A DNA stretch of 64,000 bases from NCBI GenBank assembly GCA_017311185.1, contig JAESUZ010005462.1:2294001-2358000 (forward strand), given 5' to 3'. Position numbers and translations under genes: made by a program. This stretch comes from Proteles cristata cristata. Lineage: Eukaryota; Chordata; Mammalia; Carnivora; Hyaenidae. The notes beneath the pieces were generated by a model. It saw only the letters and a program-made list of their open reading frames with translations, searched no databases and was not told the DNA's origin. Positions 47,841 through 59,128 of the stretch are shown piece after piece. Within the stretch, counting starts at the first letter, position 1. The number at the start of each line of letters is the position of its first letter.

Positions 47841-48019
47841 CATATAAGCCAAGTGACTGCTATAGCTGCTCCCAGAGAATGGACTTAGCACTTAGAAGAA
47901 AAGGCATCTGGATTGTAGGTAGTGTGTGCCTTATCTCATCTTCCCTTCTCTGGCGTGTGTTCCGGTCCATGATGACACGAGAAGGTCACAGACAGGCTCC
48001 TGCTCTTGAGGACACACAG
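47841..48019 (+). other. Candidate alternative first exon of MYLK4 with TATA-like box
   Basis: A TATA-like catataagcc at 47,841-47,850 is followed 38 bp later by an ATG at 47,879 in strong Kozak context (A at -3, G at +4). The frame runs 47 codons, MDLALRRKGIWIVGS..., with a short hydrophobic stretch (about residues 9-25), to CAG|GTAGTA at 48,019. The exon ends in phase 0, the same as the MYLK4 exon at 43,683-43,953, so it could splice to the same downstream exon. I do not recognise the peptide. This is inference from signals only; a chance combination is possible. Confidence 0.3.
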
Positions 48020-50282
48020 GTAGTAACATCACTTTTAACTACAACAGATTCATTTTACTGTTTTATTTACTGTTCTATTTCCAACCAGGGAGTGGTGCTT
48101 GCCAGAGGAGACGGAATGCATGTTCCGTCTTAATCCTTGCCCGAGACTACTGCCTTAGGAGGGGTTGGGATAATAACAGTGGCATGTGGCACATTTCAAC
48201 ATTCCAAACACTTGCCCCAACTTTCGGGGAACCTCAAAGTGGCCAGTCCTGGTGCATGTTAAAGTTGGCGATCTATTTTTGTTTTGAGAACTGAATAATG
48301 TCAACATCTCGTCATTGCCCTACTATTATATGACTTAATAACAAAATAAAATAACATAAAAGCAAAACTTCCATCCCCCTTATCATGTCTACAGCAAAAG
48401 CAGCATCTGAAGAGTGATTGCCTCCCCATGGAGCGCTAGCTCGCATAGCCTATATGCTCTTTCTTTTGAACTGTTGCCCGATAATGCCTTTCACATGATG
48501 CCGCAGCTATTCCAGGAATGGAATTCAGCCAGGAGAATAGTATAATTCTGAAAGAAGAGAAATAATTCAGATTCTAAGGATTTTAGCAGTTCCCAAGAGA
48601 GGGTTTCTGCATCTGGGGAAACAGCTTTCTCCAAGGATATAATTCTTTTATCAATTAGCCTAACGTACGTTCTTTTCAATGCAGTGTAAACCAGTTTGGA
48701 AGATACTGTAGAAACCAGCCTGCATCATAGGAAGGGGATATACAGCAGTGTCCCTCAGCTTTGTTTCATTACCATCTACTCCTCTTACAGTGATTTCAGG
48801 CTTTTCTCCCACTAGTGGAACCCTTCCCGTGAAATCTGAACACCACAAGTATACTGTTACCTGTTTACATATGATAGGTCAGCCTGTGCTTTATACATAA
48901 AAGGAATAAAGTTTTTTTTCACCCTACCTAAAGATTTATACTCCTTCATTAAGAATGCATGATTTATAGTTTAAAAAAATGTCTCCAGGGGACTTGGCAA
49001 TATATCTGTATACCTGTATGCAAATGCTTTCTTTGTATTTATTCAGTAAGAAACCACCAACTCAGCATCCTGTGGGGTTGGAGGACTCAGAGCACTGGGG
49101 GTCAGACTTTCATAATGGCCCTTTGCCTTCTTCTGTGGGACACTGACACAATAAGTATTTCAGGGATCATTAAGTTCACTTTCGGTGGAATTGCCAAACC
49201 TAGGAATGGTTTACTGTCTGATCTATCTTAGTTGAAGACAAGGTAAAATAGATGAGAGAAAGATGGATAGACAGGAACTGACTTTTTTTTTTTTTTTTCC
49301 GTAAGACATCATAAAACATAAGTCTCTTTAGTTCTGACCTAATAGCACTGTTAGGTCTGTGTTTTCAGACTTGGTCACTGTTGTCCAAGCATTACTCAAT
49401 TTTGGCTGCTTAACAGATTTCCTATGGGAAATACCATGAGGGCTTTCATCTTCTATATGGAAAAGAATGAGTTATTATTCACCCAAGCTCTGAGAAAGTA
49501 GCCCTTATAGTATTTCCCAATGACAAGGTCAACAAGATATATGGGCTAATTGGGAGTGTGGTGGGTATGTATTTCAAAAAGCTTTTGTAACTTTTTAACT
49601 GTTAGGAAAATGTCTCTTAAGTCAGATTTTATAACATATCAACTTTTTTTCTCCATTGCTAATGGTTATTTAGAAATATGTACAACCTATTGTCTTAGAA
49701 ATTTCTACAAGCACAGAAGTTCTAGGAACTGCCTTTTATAGGGGCATCAGAGAAGCCTATCTGTAATATTAATGTACTCAGTCTCCATTCAGAACATAAA
49801 ACAGTTGAAAGTTTTTTTTCAGTACATTAGGTACAGATACTTGCCCATGTAAAGGGTATCCCACGTTCTGGGTGTCCTGGATCAAACACACAGATGAGTC
49901 ATATTGCTTGTGTCAGTTCAGGTTCTCAGAATAATTAAAATTAAGATAGTTTTATGTTATTAGGTTTAATATGAGAAAAATCTTATTTTCTCTAAAAGCT
50001 AAAGTAGTATAGTAAAAAATATAATATTGCAAATCAAGTCTGTGCTCCTAAGTAATAAAATGCATAACATATTGATAGTGAAATTCCTAAATACAATTGA
50101 TCAAGCTTTGCCCTAATCCATTTATCTAAAACATTATAGTTGTAAAAAAGCATATTTATATATTAGTATTTCCTAGACTTAAGTTTTTCACATATCACCT
50201 TCATGGGTTTTGCTATATCTGAATACTACTTTAACCCCTACCAATTAGTATTTTCACAATAACAAATCATGTAAAATTTTTA
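48020..50282 (+). other. MYLK4 intron, no recognised element
   Basis: Unique-looking AT-rich DNA. I see no exon matching the next known MYLK4 block (AKEVWSNADL-like). Confidence 0.6.
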
Positions 50283-50489
50283 AAAATTTTAATATTTATT
50301 CATTTTTGAGAGAGAGACAGAACATTAGCAGTGGAGGAGCAGAGAAAGAGGGAGACACAGAATCTGAAGCAGGATCCAGGCTCTGAGCTGTCAGCACTGA
50401 GCCCGATGTGGGGCTTGAACTCACGAGCTGTGAGATCATGACCTAAGTTGAAGTTGGACGCCTAACTGACTGAGGTGCCCAGGTGCCGC
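50283..50489 (-). mobile_element. CAN-SINE (feline)
   Basis: Antisense copy; duplication taaaattttta at 50,272 and 50,490. Confidence 0.94.
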
Positions 50490-50500
50490 TAAAATTTTTA

Positions 50501-51429
50501 GCAAAAGCTATGATAGAGTGAAATCATGGTTTAGATATTCAGATACACAATAACATACACAGCTCAACTTTTAAAAATGGTTTGTTAGTTTATAACCTTA
50601 AATCACCTCAAATCCCTAGCAATGAGGTAATCCCAAGTCAGTCTCTGGACACCTGGGCTCAGGAAGCTATTTCCACATTTTTGCCCTGTGCCACTTGGTA
50701 CTTTCGACTCTATTTCTCATTTTCTGCCCAGCATGCAGTGACAATAACAAAGACCAGGAAAACCGGCAATGCGTGGACAGCAGTGGACAGAAGAGAAATC
50801 CAAAGTTTTCCCTCTAGATAGCGGATACACAGAGAATTGGTAATAGGTAAAGTTTATGTAGCATTTTTTTATGTGCCTAGACCCGTGTTCTCTACATTGT
50901 CGCTCTTGAGATCCCATTAGAAAGCAGAGCGAGGACAGAGTGTGTAGGTAGATGGTTTATTTTTGGAATTGACTTCAGCAACCTCACATTGACAAGCTAA
51001 TCACTGCTGGTTTGGATGACCTCAGAGCTGCTCACTGGTAGGATGGAGGTGTGGGGAGCATTGATGCACTGGGCCATTCCCCACTGGTCAAGAGCTGTCC
51101 CATGCAGTGACTAAAATCCCGGAACTTTCTGTTGCACATATGTGATTGTCAGTTCCCAGGGGATGTCCCACACAATGCTTCAACCTCATTTATAACTCTG
51201 ACTTCAGGAATAGTGTGCGATTTGCTAGTCCATTGCTTATGTGGACATGTTTCATGCTCGTTTGGATACCAGCACAAACCTGCAGTAGAATCCATAGCTC
51301 ATGGCTCCGTCTACTTGAGGATTCTGATGAATGCAGGTTATTGTGGCATCTCCATGATGAATGGGACACTAAGGGCCTGTGTTCTAGTATGGAGGCAGTG
51401 ACTCAAAGATTAGGGACCTAAAAACATAG
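50501..51429 (+). other. MYLK4 intron, no recognised element
   Basis: Moderate GC, overlapping short frames on both strands, no repeat recognised. Confidence 0.5.
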
Positions 51430-51535
51430 TTCTTAAGGGATCTTGGCAGTCAGCCCATCCAAATCCTTCTTTGAAGGGGGGACTCAAAGTCCAAGAGAGG
51501 TAAAATGGACTTGCCTAAGATTCATTATGTGGAGG
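51430..51535 (-). repeat. MIR/L2-like fragment
   Basis: ggacttgcctaagattcatt after ccaagagaggtaaaat resembles antisense MIR. Tentative. Confidence 0.4.
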
Positions 51536-51950
51536 GTCAATTCTTTCTTAAAATCAGAATTATCTTCCAACTGTGTTTTTCATGCTGCGTTTTACATGTT
51601 TTGTTTTATTTAAGCCAGCTCTTTGCACAGAGGGGGCGGGCAGCACTTTGCATGGTCACTACTAAGGGTCCCAGTTGGCCATTTCCCATGTGGACACAGC
51701 ACAGAAGCTACCTGGGTCAACCGGCCCAGAGCAAGGCAGCGTATTGGGTCCTGCAGGCCTGTCTCAAAGGGTGGCTGGCCATCAGCCAGGCCTGCTGGCA
51801 TCTTGGCGCCACCTCTTTCTAGGCAGGAGCATCCTGCTTCTTAACTTTCCAGAGCCTCAGGCATTCCCTCTATGAACAATTCTTCCAAAACTTTAGCTCG
51901 GAGTTAGGAATCTGAGCAGCAAGGAGCCCTATTAGAAGACTCAGGTTGTG

Positions 51951-52132
51951 GGGAGACTCGGTAGCTCAGTCAGTCATTGGATTTCAGCTCAGGTCATGAC
52001 TTCAGGGTTCGTGGATTTGTGCTGACAGCTCAGAGCCTGGAGCCTGCTTCAGATTCTGTGTATCCCTCTATCTGCCCCACCTCTGCTCGTGCTCTGACTC
52101 TCAAAAATGAATAAACATTAAAAACGAAAAAA
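51951..52132 (+). mobile_element. CAN-SINE, shortened head region
   Basis: Sense copy missing part of the region before 'gtgctgacagctcag'. Exact 17-bp duplication agaagactcaggttgtg at 51,934 and 52,133. Confidence 0.95.
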
Positions 52133-52464
52133 AGAAGACTCAGGTTGTGACTGAGCAGTTTATGCTCCTGTCAGTGGCTAGGTGTCAGGAAATTCTGAAC
52201 CAAGGCGGAGAAGACCAAGCTAGAATAAATGGTATATGAGCCCAACCTCAGATTTTTCTACTAGACCTCTAGCATATAAAGATGAATTATAGAGACAAGA
52301 TTTCTAAGTGTTTTTTTCTTGTGTCCTTAAGAAATGACTCTACCTTCTGTGTGATATAAATGTGTTGTAACAGTTTTTCCCCTCATCCAGCCATTCAATT
52401 CTAAGTTGAGTTTTGCTCTACCGTTTTTGGAGTGCCAGCATGCAGGTATACCCCTGGAATTTTT

Positions 52465-52724
52465 TTTTTTTTTTTAAACTAAGACTCAGGGATAATCCCC
52501 ATCCATTTTTTTTTTTAAATTTCTAGGAGATAGAGAGAGAGAGAGAGAGAGCGTGAGCAAGGGAGGGTCAGAGAGAGAGCGAATCACAGACTCTGAAACA
52601 GGCTCCAGGCTCTGAGCTGGCAGTCAGCACAGAGCCCGACGCGGGGCTCAAACCCATGAACCGCGAGATCATGACCTAAGCAAAAGTCCGACACTTAACC
52701 AACTAAGCCACCCAGGGGCCCCAT
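52465..52724 (-). mobile_element. CAN-SINE with apparent 3' transduction
   Basis: Antisense copy of the 'gccagct' subfamily. Its tail has two A-tracts (T on this strand: 52,461-52,475 and 52,506-52,516) with about 30 bp of non-SINE DNA between them. The duplication ccctggaattttt (52,452 and 52,725) encloses the whole unit. Confidence 0.85.
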
Positions 52725-53204
52725 CCCTGGAATTTTTAACTGTAGAGTTCTGATATGCGGGGCATAATAAGCAACCTCTGGCACGTGTTGCTGTCTTACT
52801 CAATTCCAGAGCAACTGTCATTCTTGGGGCCCACTTCTGTATTGGATATCTTTGTCTCTAGCATATATTTGGTCTACAGATTGGTTGCAGATCTGAAATG
52901 GGTTTTGAGATTTCTTGGACACAAGAAGAGGGAGGAAATAGCAGGAGCTGAGTATTTTATTTGGAGCTTCTAAGTGTCCTAGACCCTGCCAGAGATCTTT
53001 GCTTGCCTCTGAGTCCCTTAAGCCCCTTCAGTTCTCTGGAGAGGCTTCAGAAAGTGCTCATTCTCCATTCTGGCCTATAGTCTAAGGAAGGGTCCAGCAG
53101 CCACAGTGCCCAAGAAAGAGAAGCAAGGGGATGGAACAGGCAAGGGGAACACATGGTGAATCCATACTGTTCAACACTGTCTTTCACTGGAACATCATCC
53201 AATA

Positions 53205-53460
53205 GGCCAGAAGTTCTCAAAGTGAAATTCCTGGACCCCCCTGGGGTCCCTAAGAGTCTTTCAGAGGTCTATAAATTCAAAACTATTTTCATGATAATTT
53301 GAATATCTGTGCCTTTTTCACTGCATTGACATTTGCACTGATGATGAAAAGGCAGTGGTGGGTCAAAGTGTTAGCACCTCAGCACAAAATAAGGCAGTGG
53401 CACCAGCGTGTCCCAGGAATCATAGCATTTTTCACCACCAGACACTCAAATGTTTTGTTT
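53205..53460. mobile_element. hAT-type DNA transposon relic
   Basis: gttctcaaagtgaaattcctgg at the left and the block ggggtccctaagagtctttc... with tcaaaactattttcatgat resemble old hAT-Tip100 type elements. Family assignment is tentative. Confidence 0.45.
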
Positions 53461-53990
53461 TGTTTTATATTTTAAAGAGCCAGTCTTCCTTAAAAATGTA
53501 CTTGATGAAACAGGAATGTAAATGTATTTAACCAGCCTGTATCAAAGTCACTTAGATCTTCATGCCTATATTCTGTTTTAATTTACTCAAAGAATTGCTG
53601 AGTTTCTACCGCACAAAGACACACGGTTGATTCTGTGGGGAGTGTCCCCAAATCGTTGCAGGATATGATTCTGGTTTGGAAGGCAGTTGCCCGAAACCCA
53701 AAGACACACATAGTTTCACTTACTGATGGCTGATGGTGTCAGAAAGAGGCAGAAACTGACAAACAAGATCATTCATAAGATATGCATTTAGGTTGCAAAG
53801 GGCTCTTTTCTGTTCAGTCTGCGTTCCACATACTAGAGATGTTAGGATCTCTCTTAGACCACTTGGAAACCTCTAGGTATTTGGAAACTTAAAAATGAAT
53901 AATGACCTGTGTTAGGTCTTATTTTCTTCCCAACCTTCTAGAATAGGCATGTTGAATTAACATAATAACGTAGGTAAGTTTCTCCATTCT

Positions 53991-54211
53991 TTTCTTTTTT
54001 TAAAATTTTAAAAAATATTTATTTATTTTTGAAAGAGAGAGAGTGCAAGCAGAGGAGGGGCAGAGAGGGAGGGAGACACAGAATCCAAAGCAGGCTCCAG
54101 ACTCTGAGCTGTCAGCACAGAGCCTGACATGGGGCTCGAACTCATGCACCGCAAAATCATGATCAGAGCCAAAGTCAGATGCTTAACCAACCAAGCCATC
54201 CAGGCACCCCT
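53991..54211 (-). mobile_element. CAN-SINE (feline)
   Basis: Antisense copy; exact 14-bp duplication agtttctccattct at 53,977 and 54,212. Confidence 0.95.
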
Positions 54212-54419
54212 AGTTTCTCCATTCTCAAGGCTGTGTTTGCATTTGGCAATTCAGGATTTATTTTAACTTGGGTTTATTTATTTACTTATTTTGGTTAACA
54301 AGAATGGAAATGGCCTTTACATGTGTACCAGACCCTATTCTAAGCTGTTTACAAATAAATAAGGACTCATTTAAACCTTGTAGGCACTACCCTGTTTAGC
54401 TCTTTGGATAATGATAATG

Positions 54420-54600
54420 AGTGCTACCATTTATGTTATGTTTATTGTGTCCCAGGCACTGTGTTAAGCCTTGTCATTCATCACCTCAGTTAATCCTCAA
54501 TGGTCCAGTGGATTTGGTATAATTGTTACCTCTGTTTTATGGATAAGTAAATTGAGGCTTACTGACGTCAGGTACTTGCCCAAAGTTATGCAACTATATA
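54420..54600 (-). repeat. MIR SINE, antisense
   Basis: gtcccaggcactgtgttaag, cctctgttttatggataagt and tacttgcccaaagttatgca are the antisense MIR pattern. Confidence 0.8.
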
Positions 54601-54864
54601 CCATGATATCTCGTGGATTTCCCAATAACATGAAAAGGAAAATTATATTTATTTGTAGAAAATTTAACTGGAATTTAAGAAATTAAACATGAAATATTTG
54701 AACACAAATTGTCTCTGATGAATTTTTGAAGGGCAGTTGGTATTATCTTCACATTATCTGAAATATAGTTCACCTCTGATGACTGTTTTTGCTTGTTTGC
54801 TCTATTTCTTTATGCAAACACAGCCAGGCTTGATAAAAACGATGCCCTTTCTTTTGCATGACAG

Positions 54865-55095
54865 GGAGGCTCTTTTTTGGAACTGTGATGTAACAGTGGC
54901 CTCTACTGGAGAGAAGTTGCAAAAGTTACTGCGGCAGTGCAGTGACATAACACCACTTGAGGCTAATCCTTCTGATCCTATGATCAGAAGAAACTGCCTT
55001 GTGGCTGCAGTCAGCCATTGTCAGGCATTGGTTCATGAACACAGCGGAAGCCAAGAGAGAGAATACATTGGAAGTATGATTCTCTCAAGCATATA
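54865..55095 (+). other. Exon-like open segment of unknown identity
   Basis: After a pyrimidine-rich stretch ending catgacag, an open frame of 231 nt runs to TA|GTAAGG, a near-ideal donor. The apparent stop TAG straddles the donor and would be split by splicing. The segment starts and ends in phase 2 with a length divisible by 3, like a cassette exon. It encodes EALFWNCDVTVASTGEKLQK, then a region with VAAVSHCQALVHEHSGSQER. I do not recognise it. A MER2-like repeat begins about 10 bp downstream, so it may instead be a relic of the coding part of a Tigger2-type transposon. Confidence 0.25.
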
Positions 55096-55104
55096 GTAAG
55101 GTTG

Positions 55105-55325
55105 GAAAATGATAATCTAAATTAGCTTACTTTATTGTAAGAATACAGTACCTAATATACAAAATATGTGTTAGTTGGCTGTTTATTTTAATGGTAAGGC
55201 TTCTGGCCAACTGTAGTCTATTGATAGTTAAGTTTTTATGGAGTGAAAAGTTATATGCAGATTTTTAGTGGTGCAGGGCTTATATAAGCACCCCCAAACC
55301 CACATTGTTCAAGGGTCAACTGTAT
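55105..55325 (+). mobile_element. MER2/Tigger2-like element, right part
   Basis: Begins near agcttactttattgtaagaa and ends at the terminal repeat ttgttcaagggtcaactgta. The left part is absent or replaced by the exon-like open segment just upstream. Confidence 0.8.
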
Positions 55326-56149
55326 TTGACATACAGAAGGATTTAGTAACATGGGCTTACTAGAACATGAGAGAAGACAGCTCATTTATTTGATTGGATA
55401 CATGTTACTCAATATGCGACAGGAGCCAGACAATGTGTGACTCATTCAAGCTTGACACAGATACAATTTACAAAGATTTACAAGTACTGTGACAAAAGGG
55501 GTAGGAGAGAATTTACTGGTCTGCTGTCCAGTACCCTCATCTCTTGATACTTCAAATGGTGAGTGACTAGACCCATCTTACCTAGCTGTCCGATACCACA
55601 AGACAAGCTGCATTCTCCACCTCTCCAGTCTTATACCCTATTCCCTGAGAACCATCCTTGTTCCCAAGCTCAGAAGACCACACACAGTTTACTAACAGAG
55701 CTGTATATTACAGTGAAATTATTGGAGGATAAAGGAAGAATGGAAAGTCACCAGGAATAATATCTAACTCTTAAGTTTGTCCACCAGAAGGTAATGACTT
55801 ATGATTGAAGCCTATCAGTCTATTTCCAATTATTCTGTTTTAATACTGTGTTTGCACGATCATATCATCTTCTGTGGGCTTATTAATATTATTCCCCAAC
55901 ACATAATGTTGGGAAAATCGCAATGCACATACAGTATTAAAGGCTCTGAGAGGTCCCTTGTTTAAACAACAAAACAGTTTTAACCAGGCAAATGGGAAGC
56001 ATTCAATAAATGTTAGTTTATATCTGAAACATTAGCATTCTAATTTATCCTGAGCTTTCAAAATTGCTCTGACCACTGAACTCTTCTGTTTCCTGACTCA
56101 CACTCACGTTTCAGGGTGCCCTAAGATGTACCTTGGGGAATGCTAGTTT
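55326..56149 (+). other. MYLK4 intron, no recognised element
   Basis: No repeat or exon recognised; no supported feature. Confidence 0.5.
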
Positions 56150-56350
56150 AGAGAGGACCCATTATTGACTCTGGTATCAAATAGACCCAGATTCAAATCC
56201 CCGTGGGGGCTCTTACCACCTGTGTGACCTTAATCATTTAACCAGAACCTCTGTCCTTGGCTTATCAAAGTGGTTCAGAATGCCAACCTTGAAGAATAAT
56301 TGGGAGAATTAAATTAGCTAAGCTATCTGTTAGCAAATGGATTGGTGCCT
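56150..56350 (+). repeat. MIR SINE
   Basis: agacccagattcaaatcccc, cacctgtgtgaccttaatca and attggtgcctggcacagcgg match MIR. Confidence 0.8.
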
Positions 56351-56379
56351 GGCACAGCGGTGTGGCCCCCAAATTTAAT

Positions 56380-56765
56380 ATCTGTTTCCACTTCTTTATT
56401 TTCACCAACACCTTGCCTCATTCTTTCTCTTCTATGCCTTTTGAAATCCTTCCTGTCCTTCAAGGTCAGATTCAAATCCTCCCACAATTGATTCCTATCT
56501 GACATCTTGCCTCCTCCGCATGCCCACCAAGCATGCATTGACTACATCATAACCTGTGCCATTTGTGTGGATATTTTTGGTGTCTTTTATGGCAATAATT
56601 ATTTCACAGGTTGGACCTCTGTTCGTAAAAAAGCTGGGGCTCCTTGCCTTTGGGGATCATTCCTTAGATTTCTTTGTATCTTTCGCAGCAACTGTGCAAT
56701 ACATGTCCATTTTCATTTGTGTTCTAGTTATTACCAACACATTTTAGGAACAATTTCATATCTTA
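56380..56765 (+). mobile_element. L2-like LINE fragment
   Basis: tccttcctgtccttcaaggt, cttgcctcctccgcatgccc and the following text resemble a diverged L2 3' end. Tentative. Confidence 0.45.
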
Positions 56766-57240
56766 AGCCTTAGAAGTAAAGATAATTATTAATATATTTA
56801 TTTCAAATATTTAAACAAAGTAATGAGTAGAGCCAACCTCCAAATAACAGAGTACTTAGAATAAGGTTGGTGTTGGACATTTTCCCAAAAAGCTTCAAAA
56901 GGATGTGCTTGAATGAAATTTTAATCATTTCTAGACTGGCAGAACCAATTTTGAGAGGTCTGTGTGATCTGATGTACTGCAGCATTTTCATTACCCACAG
57001 ATCAGAGTGTCTGTGATTAGAGAATACCTGCAGTTCTGGTGCTTTTCTGCCTCCTTCTGGAGAAGAAGGCTATCTGCTACCTCTTTCTCTCAAGTCAAAA
57101 TTGTCTATCCACTTGTACTCTGAAATGCCTCTAGTAAAATTGGGTGAAAATTGTGTATAATTATAACCAAGGGGCATTGCATAGATTCTGAAGCCCCTTT
57201 TGGAATTAATTATCCAAAAAAGTTAATTTGAATATAGTGT

Positions 57241-57461
57241 TAAAAATCAATTTAAAACATTTTTTAACATTTATTTATTTTTGAGAGACAGAGAGACAGA
57301 GCAAGAACAGAGGAGGGGAAGAGAGAGACACAGAAACCGAAGCAGGCTCCAGGCTCTGAACTGTCAGCGTAGAGCCCGACATGGGGCTCAAAGTCATGAA
57401 CCGTGAGATCATGACCTGACCTGAAGTCGGATGCTTAACTGACTGAGCCACCCAGGAGCCC
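57241..57461 (-). mobile_element. CAN-SINE (feline)
   Basis: Antisense copy; duplication tgaatatagt at 57,229 and 57,463. Confidence 0.94.
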
Positions 57462-57582
57462 CTGAATATAGTTTTTATTTTTATTGTTTTCATTTGTTTT
57501 ATATATTCTATTCTTTGATAGTTGTGCTATTTTATGGATGATGAAGATGGTCATTCACCACAAAACACAATCTTATTACTCA

Positions 57583-57728
57583 AAACATGATCCATGACTC
57601 ATCAACATCTCTTGGGAACTTATTAGAGATGTGGACTCTTAGGGCCAACTTAGGCCAACTAAATCAGAATCTCTATTTTACAAAGGTCTCTGGATGCACA
57701 TGCACATTAAAGTTTGAGAAACACTAGA
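57583..57728 (+). mobile_element. MER5A-like hAT element
   Basis: Characteristic text: catctcttgggaacttatta, aatcagaatctctattttac, gcacattaaagtttgagaaa. Confidence 0.75.
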
Positions 57729-58409
57729 ATATTTGTTACCTCCTGTAATTGAAGAGTTAATTAAAGTTTACCGTAAAAAAATTCCTGAAATAAGCATTTA
57801 CTATTGCACTTATAAATATATGCCTACGTAGGTAGCACATATGTATTTTACATATATATACGTACATATATATTCAGGACATATATGTATATATGTGTAT
57901 CCTACAAGGGGTCTCTCTGGCTGTTTCTTGGGAACTAAGCAATATCCTTTCTTGAACATTTTAAGAGCACATTTTCCTTGATAAAATAAATATGTCTAAT
58001 AATAGTTCTTTCCATTTGATTTCCCAGGCAGGCAAAACTTGCACTCTGTCCAGTGAGATTCGCTGGGTGAGAGAGCATGTGAAGTGCCAGGCATGGCCTG
58101 CCTTCCCTGTGAAGGTCACACTGGTCCTCTCAGAGACAGGTGTGGACATCAAGTTCCTTGCCCACTTGAGAGGTTGTAGTCCTCTGATGAGACTGTGTCA
58201 TGGAAATTCCTTGGTCTGCTCTTGTCGGCAAAGCAGCAGGCTGTTTAATTGAAAGCCACACATGTGCTGAGTAAAGGACTAATCCGTGAGAATCTGTCTG
58301 GTAACTGAGTTACTTCTGCAGGTGCTTTCTAGCACGTAACCATGAGCACGTGTGGTGTGGAGTGACTAGATCCATCCCATTCTGCTGTTGCCAGTTTTAG
58401 GATAGATTT

Positions 58410-58560
58410 TGGTTCAGAAGCTCTCAGGGTCAAGTGGAAAAGTCATTGGTCTCTGGAGTTTGTGGGTTCATCTGGACTTTGCCACTCATATTAGATAAGT
58501 GACCTTGACTCTGAGCATGTTATATAACTCTCTGATGTTTGTTTATCTGGGATGACAACC
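58410..58560 (+). repeat. MIR SINE
   Basis: ctctggagtttgtgggttca, ttgccactcatattagataa and tgtttatctgggatgacaac match MIR. Confidence 0.65.
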
Positions 58561-58574
58561 ATTGTTTGAGGGCA

Positions 58575-58748
58575 GAATTTCTCTAACTCTTTTGAAGTTG
58601 GGAATCACCTAGGATGCTTGGTGAATGGACAGATGCCTAGCTCCCTGACAGCTACTGGGGCAGAATCTCTGTAAGTGGAATTTGGGAATCTGTGTTTCTA
58701 ATAACCCTCCAGGGGATTCTTGTAAAAAGTGTGGTCAGCACTGTTTTA
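58575..58748 (+). mobile_element. MER5A-like hAT element, diverged
   Basis: Matches in ggaatcacctaggatgcttg, ggcagaatctctgtaagtgg and gtgtttctaataaccctcca, with terminal decay. Confidence 0.6.
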
Positions 58749-58903
58749 GAGAAGATATTTGACTAATATCCAGCTCAATTTCCTCTTTCAATTTCTAAAT
58801 TTGTTTATATCAGGAAATGCTAATTGGCAACAAAGAAGGTGAGGTTGTATCATTGTTGGGGGTTGGTTAGGCCATAAAAATATACTGGCATTTGAAATAT
58901 CTA

Positions 58904-59117
58904 GAAGTGTCTGGGTGGCTCAGTCAGTTGAGCATCTGACTCTTAATTTCGGCTCCAGTCATGATCCCAGAGTTGTGGGATTGAGCCCCGCATGGGGCTC
59001 TGTGCTGAGTGTGGAGCCTGCTTAAGATTCTTTCTCTCTCTCTCTCTCTCTCCTTCTGCCCCTCCTCCCCACTCATACTCACTCTCTCTATCTAAAGATG
59101 AAAACAAAACAAAAAAA
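58904..59117 (+). mobile_element. CAN-SINE, older carnivore type
   Basis: Sense copy with the non-feline body (gactcttaatttcggctc, gctgagtgtggagcctgctt) shared by carnivores generally. Duplication gaaatatctRg at 58,894 and 59,118. Confidence 0.9.
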
Positions 59118-59128
59118 GAAATATCTGG

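Noticed and set aside
57992..58252. Possible exon after the acceptor-like gatttcccag at 58,028
   Set aside because: The frame has no recognised match and donor candidates are weak; a good acceptor alone is common by chance.
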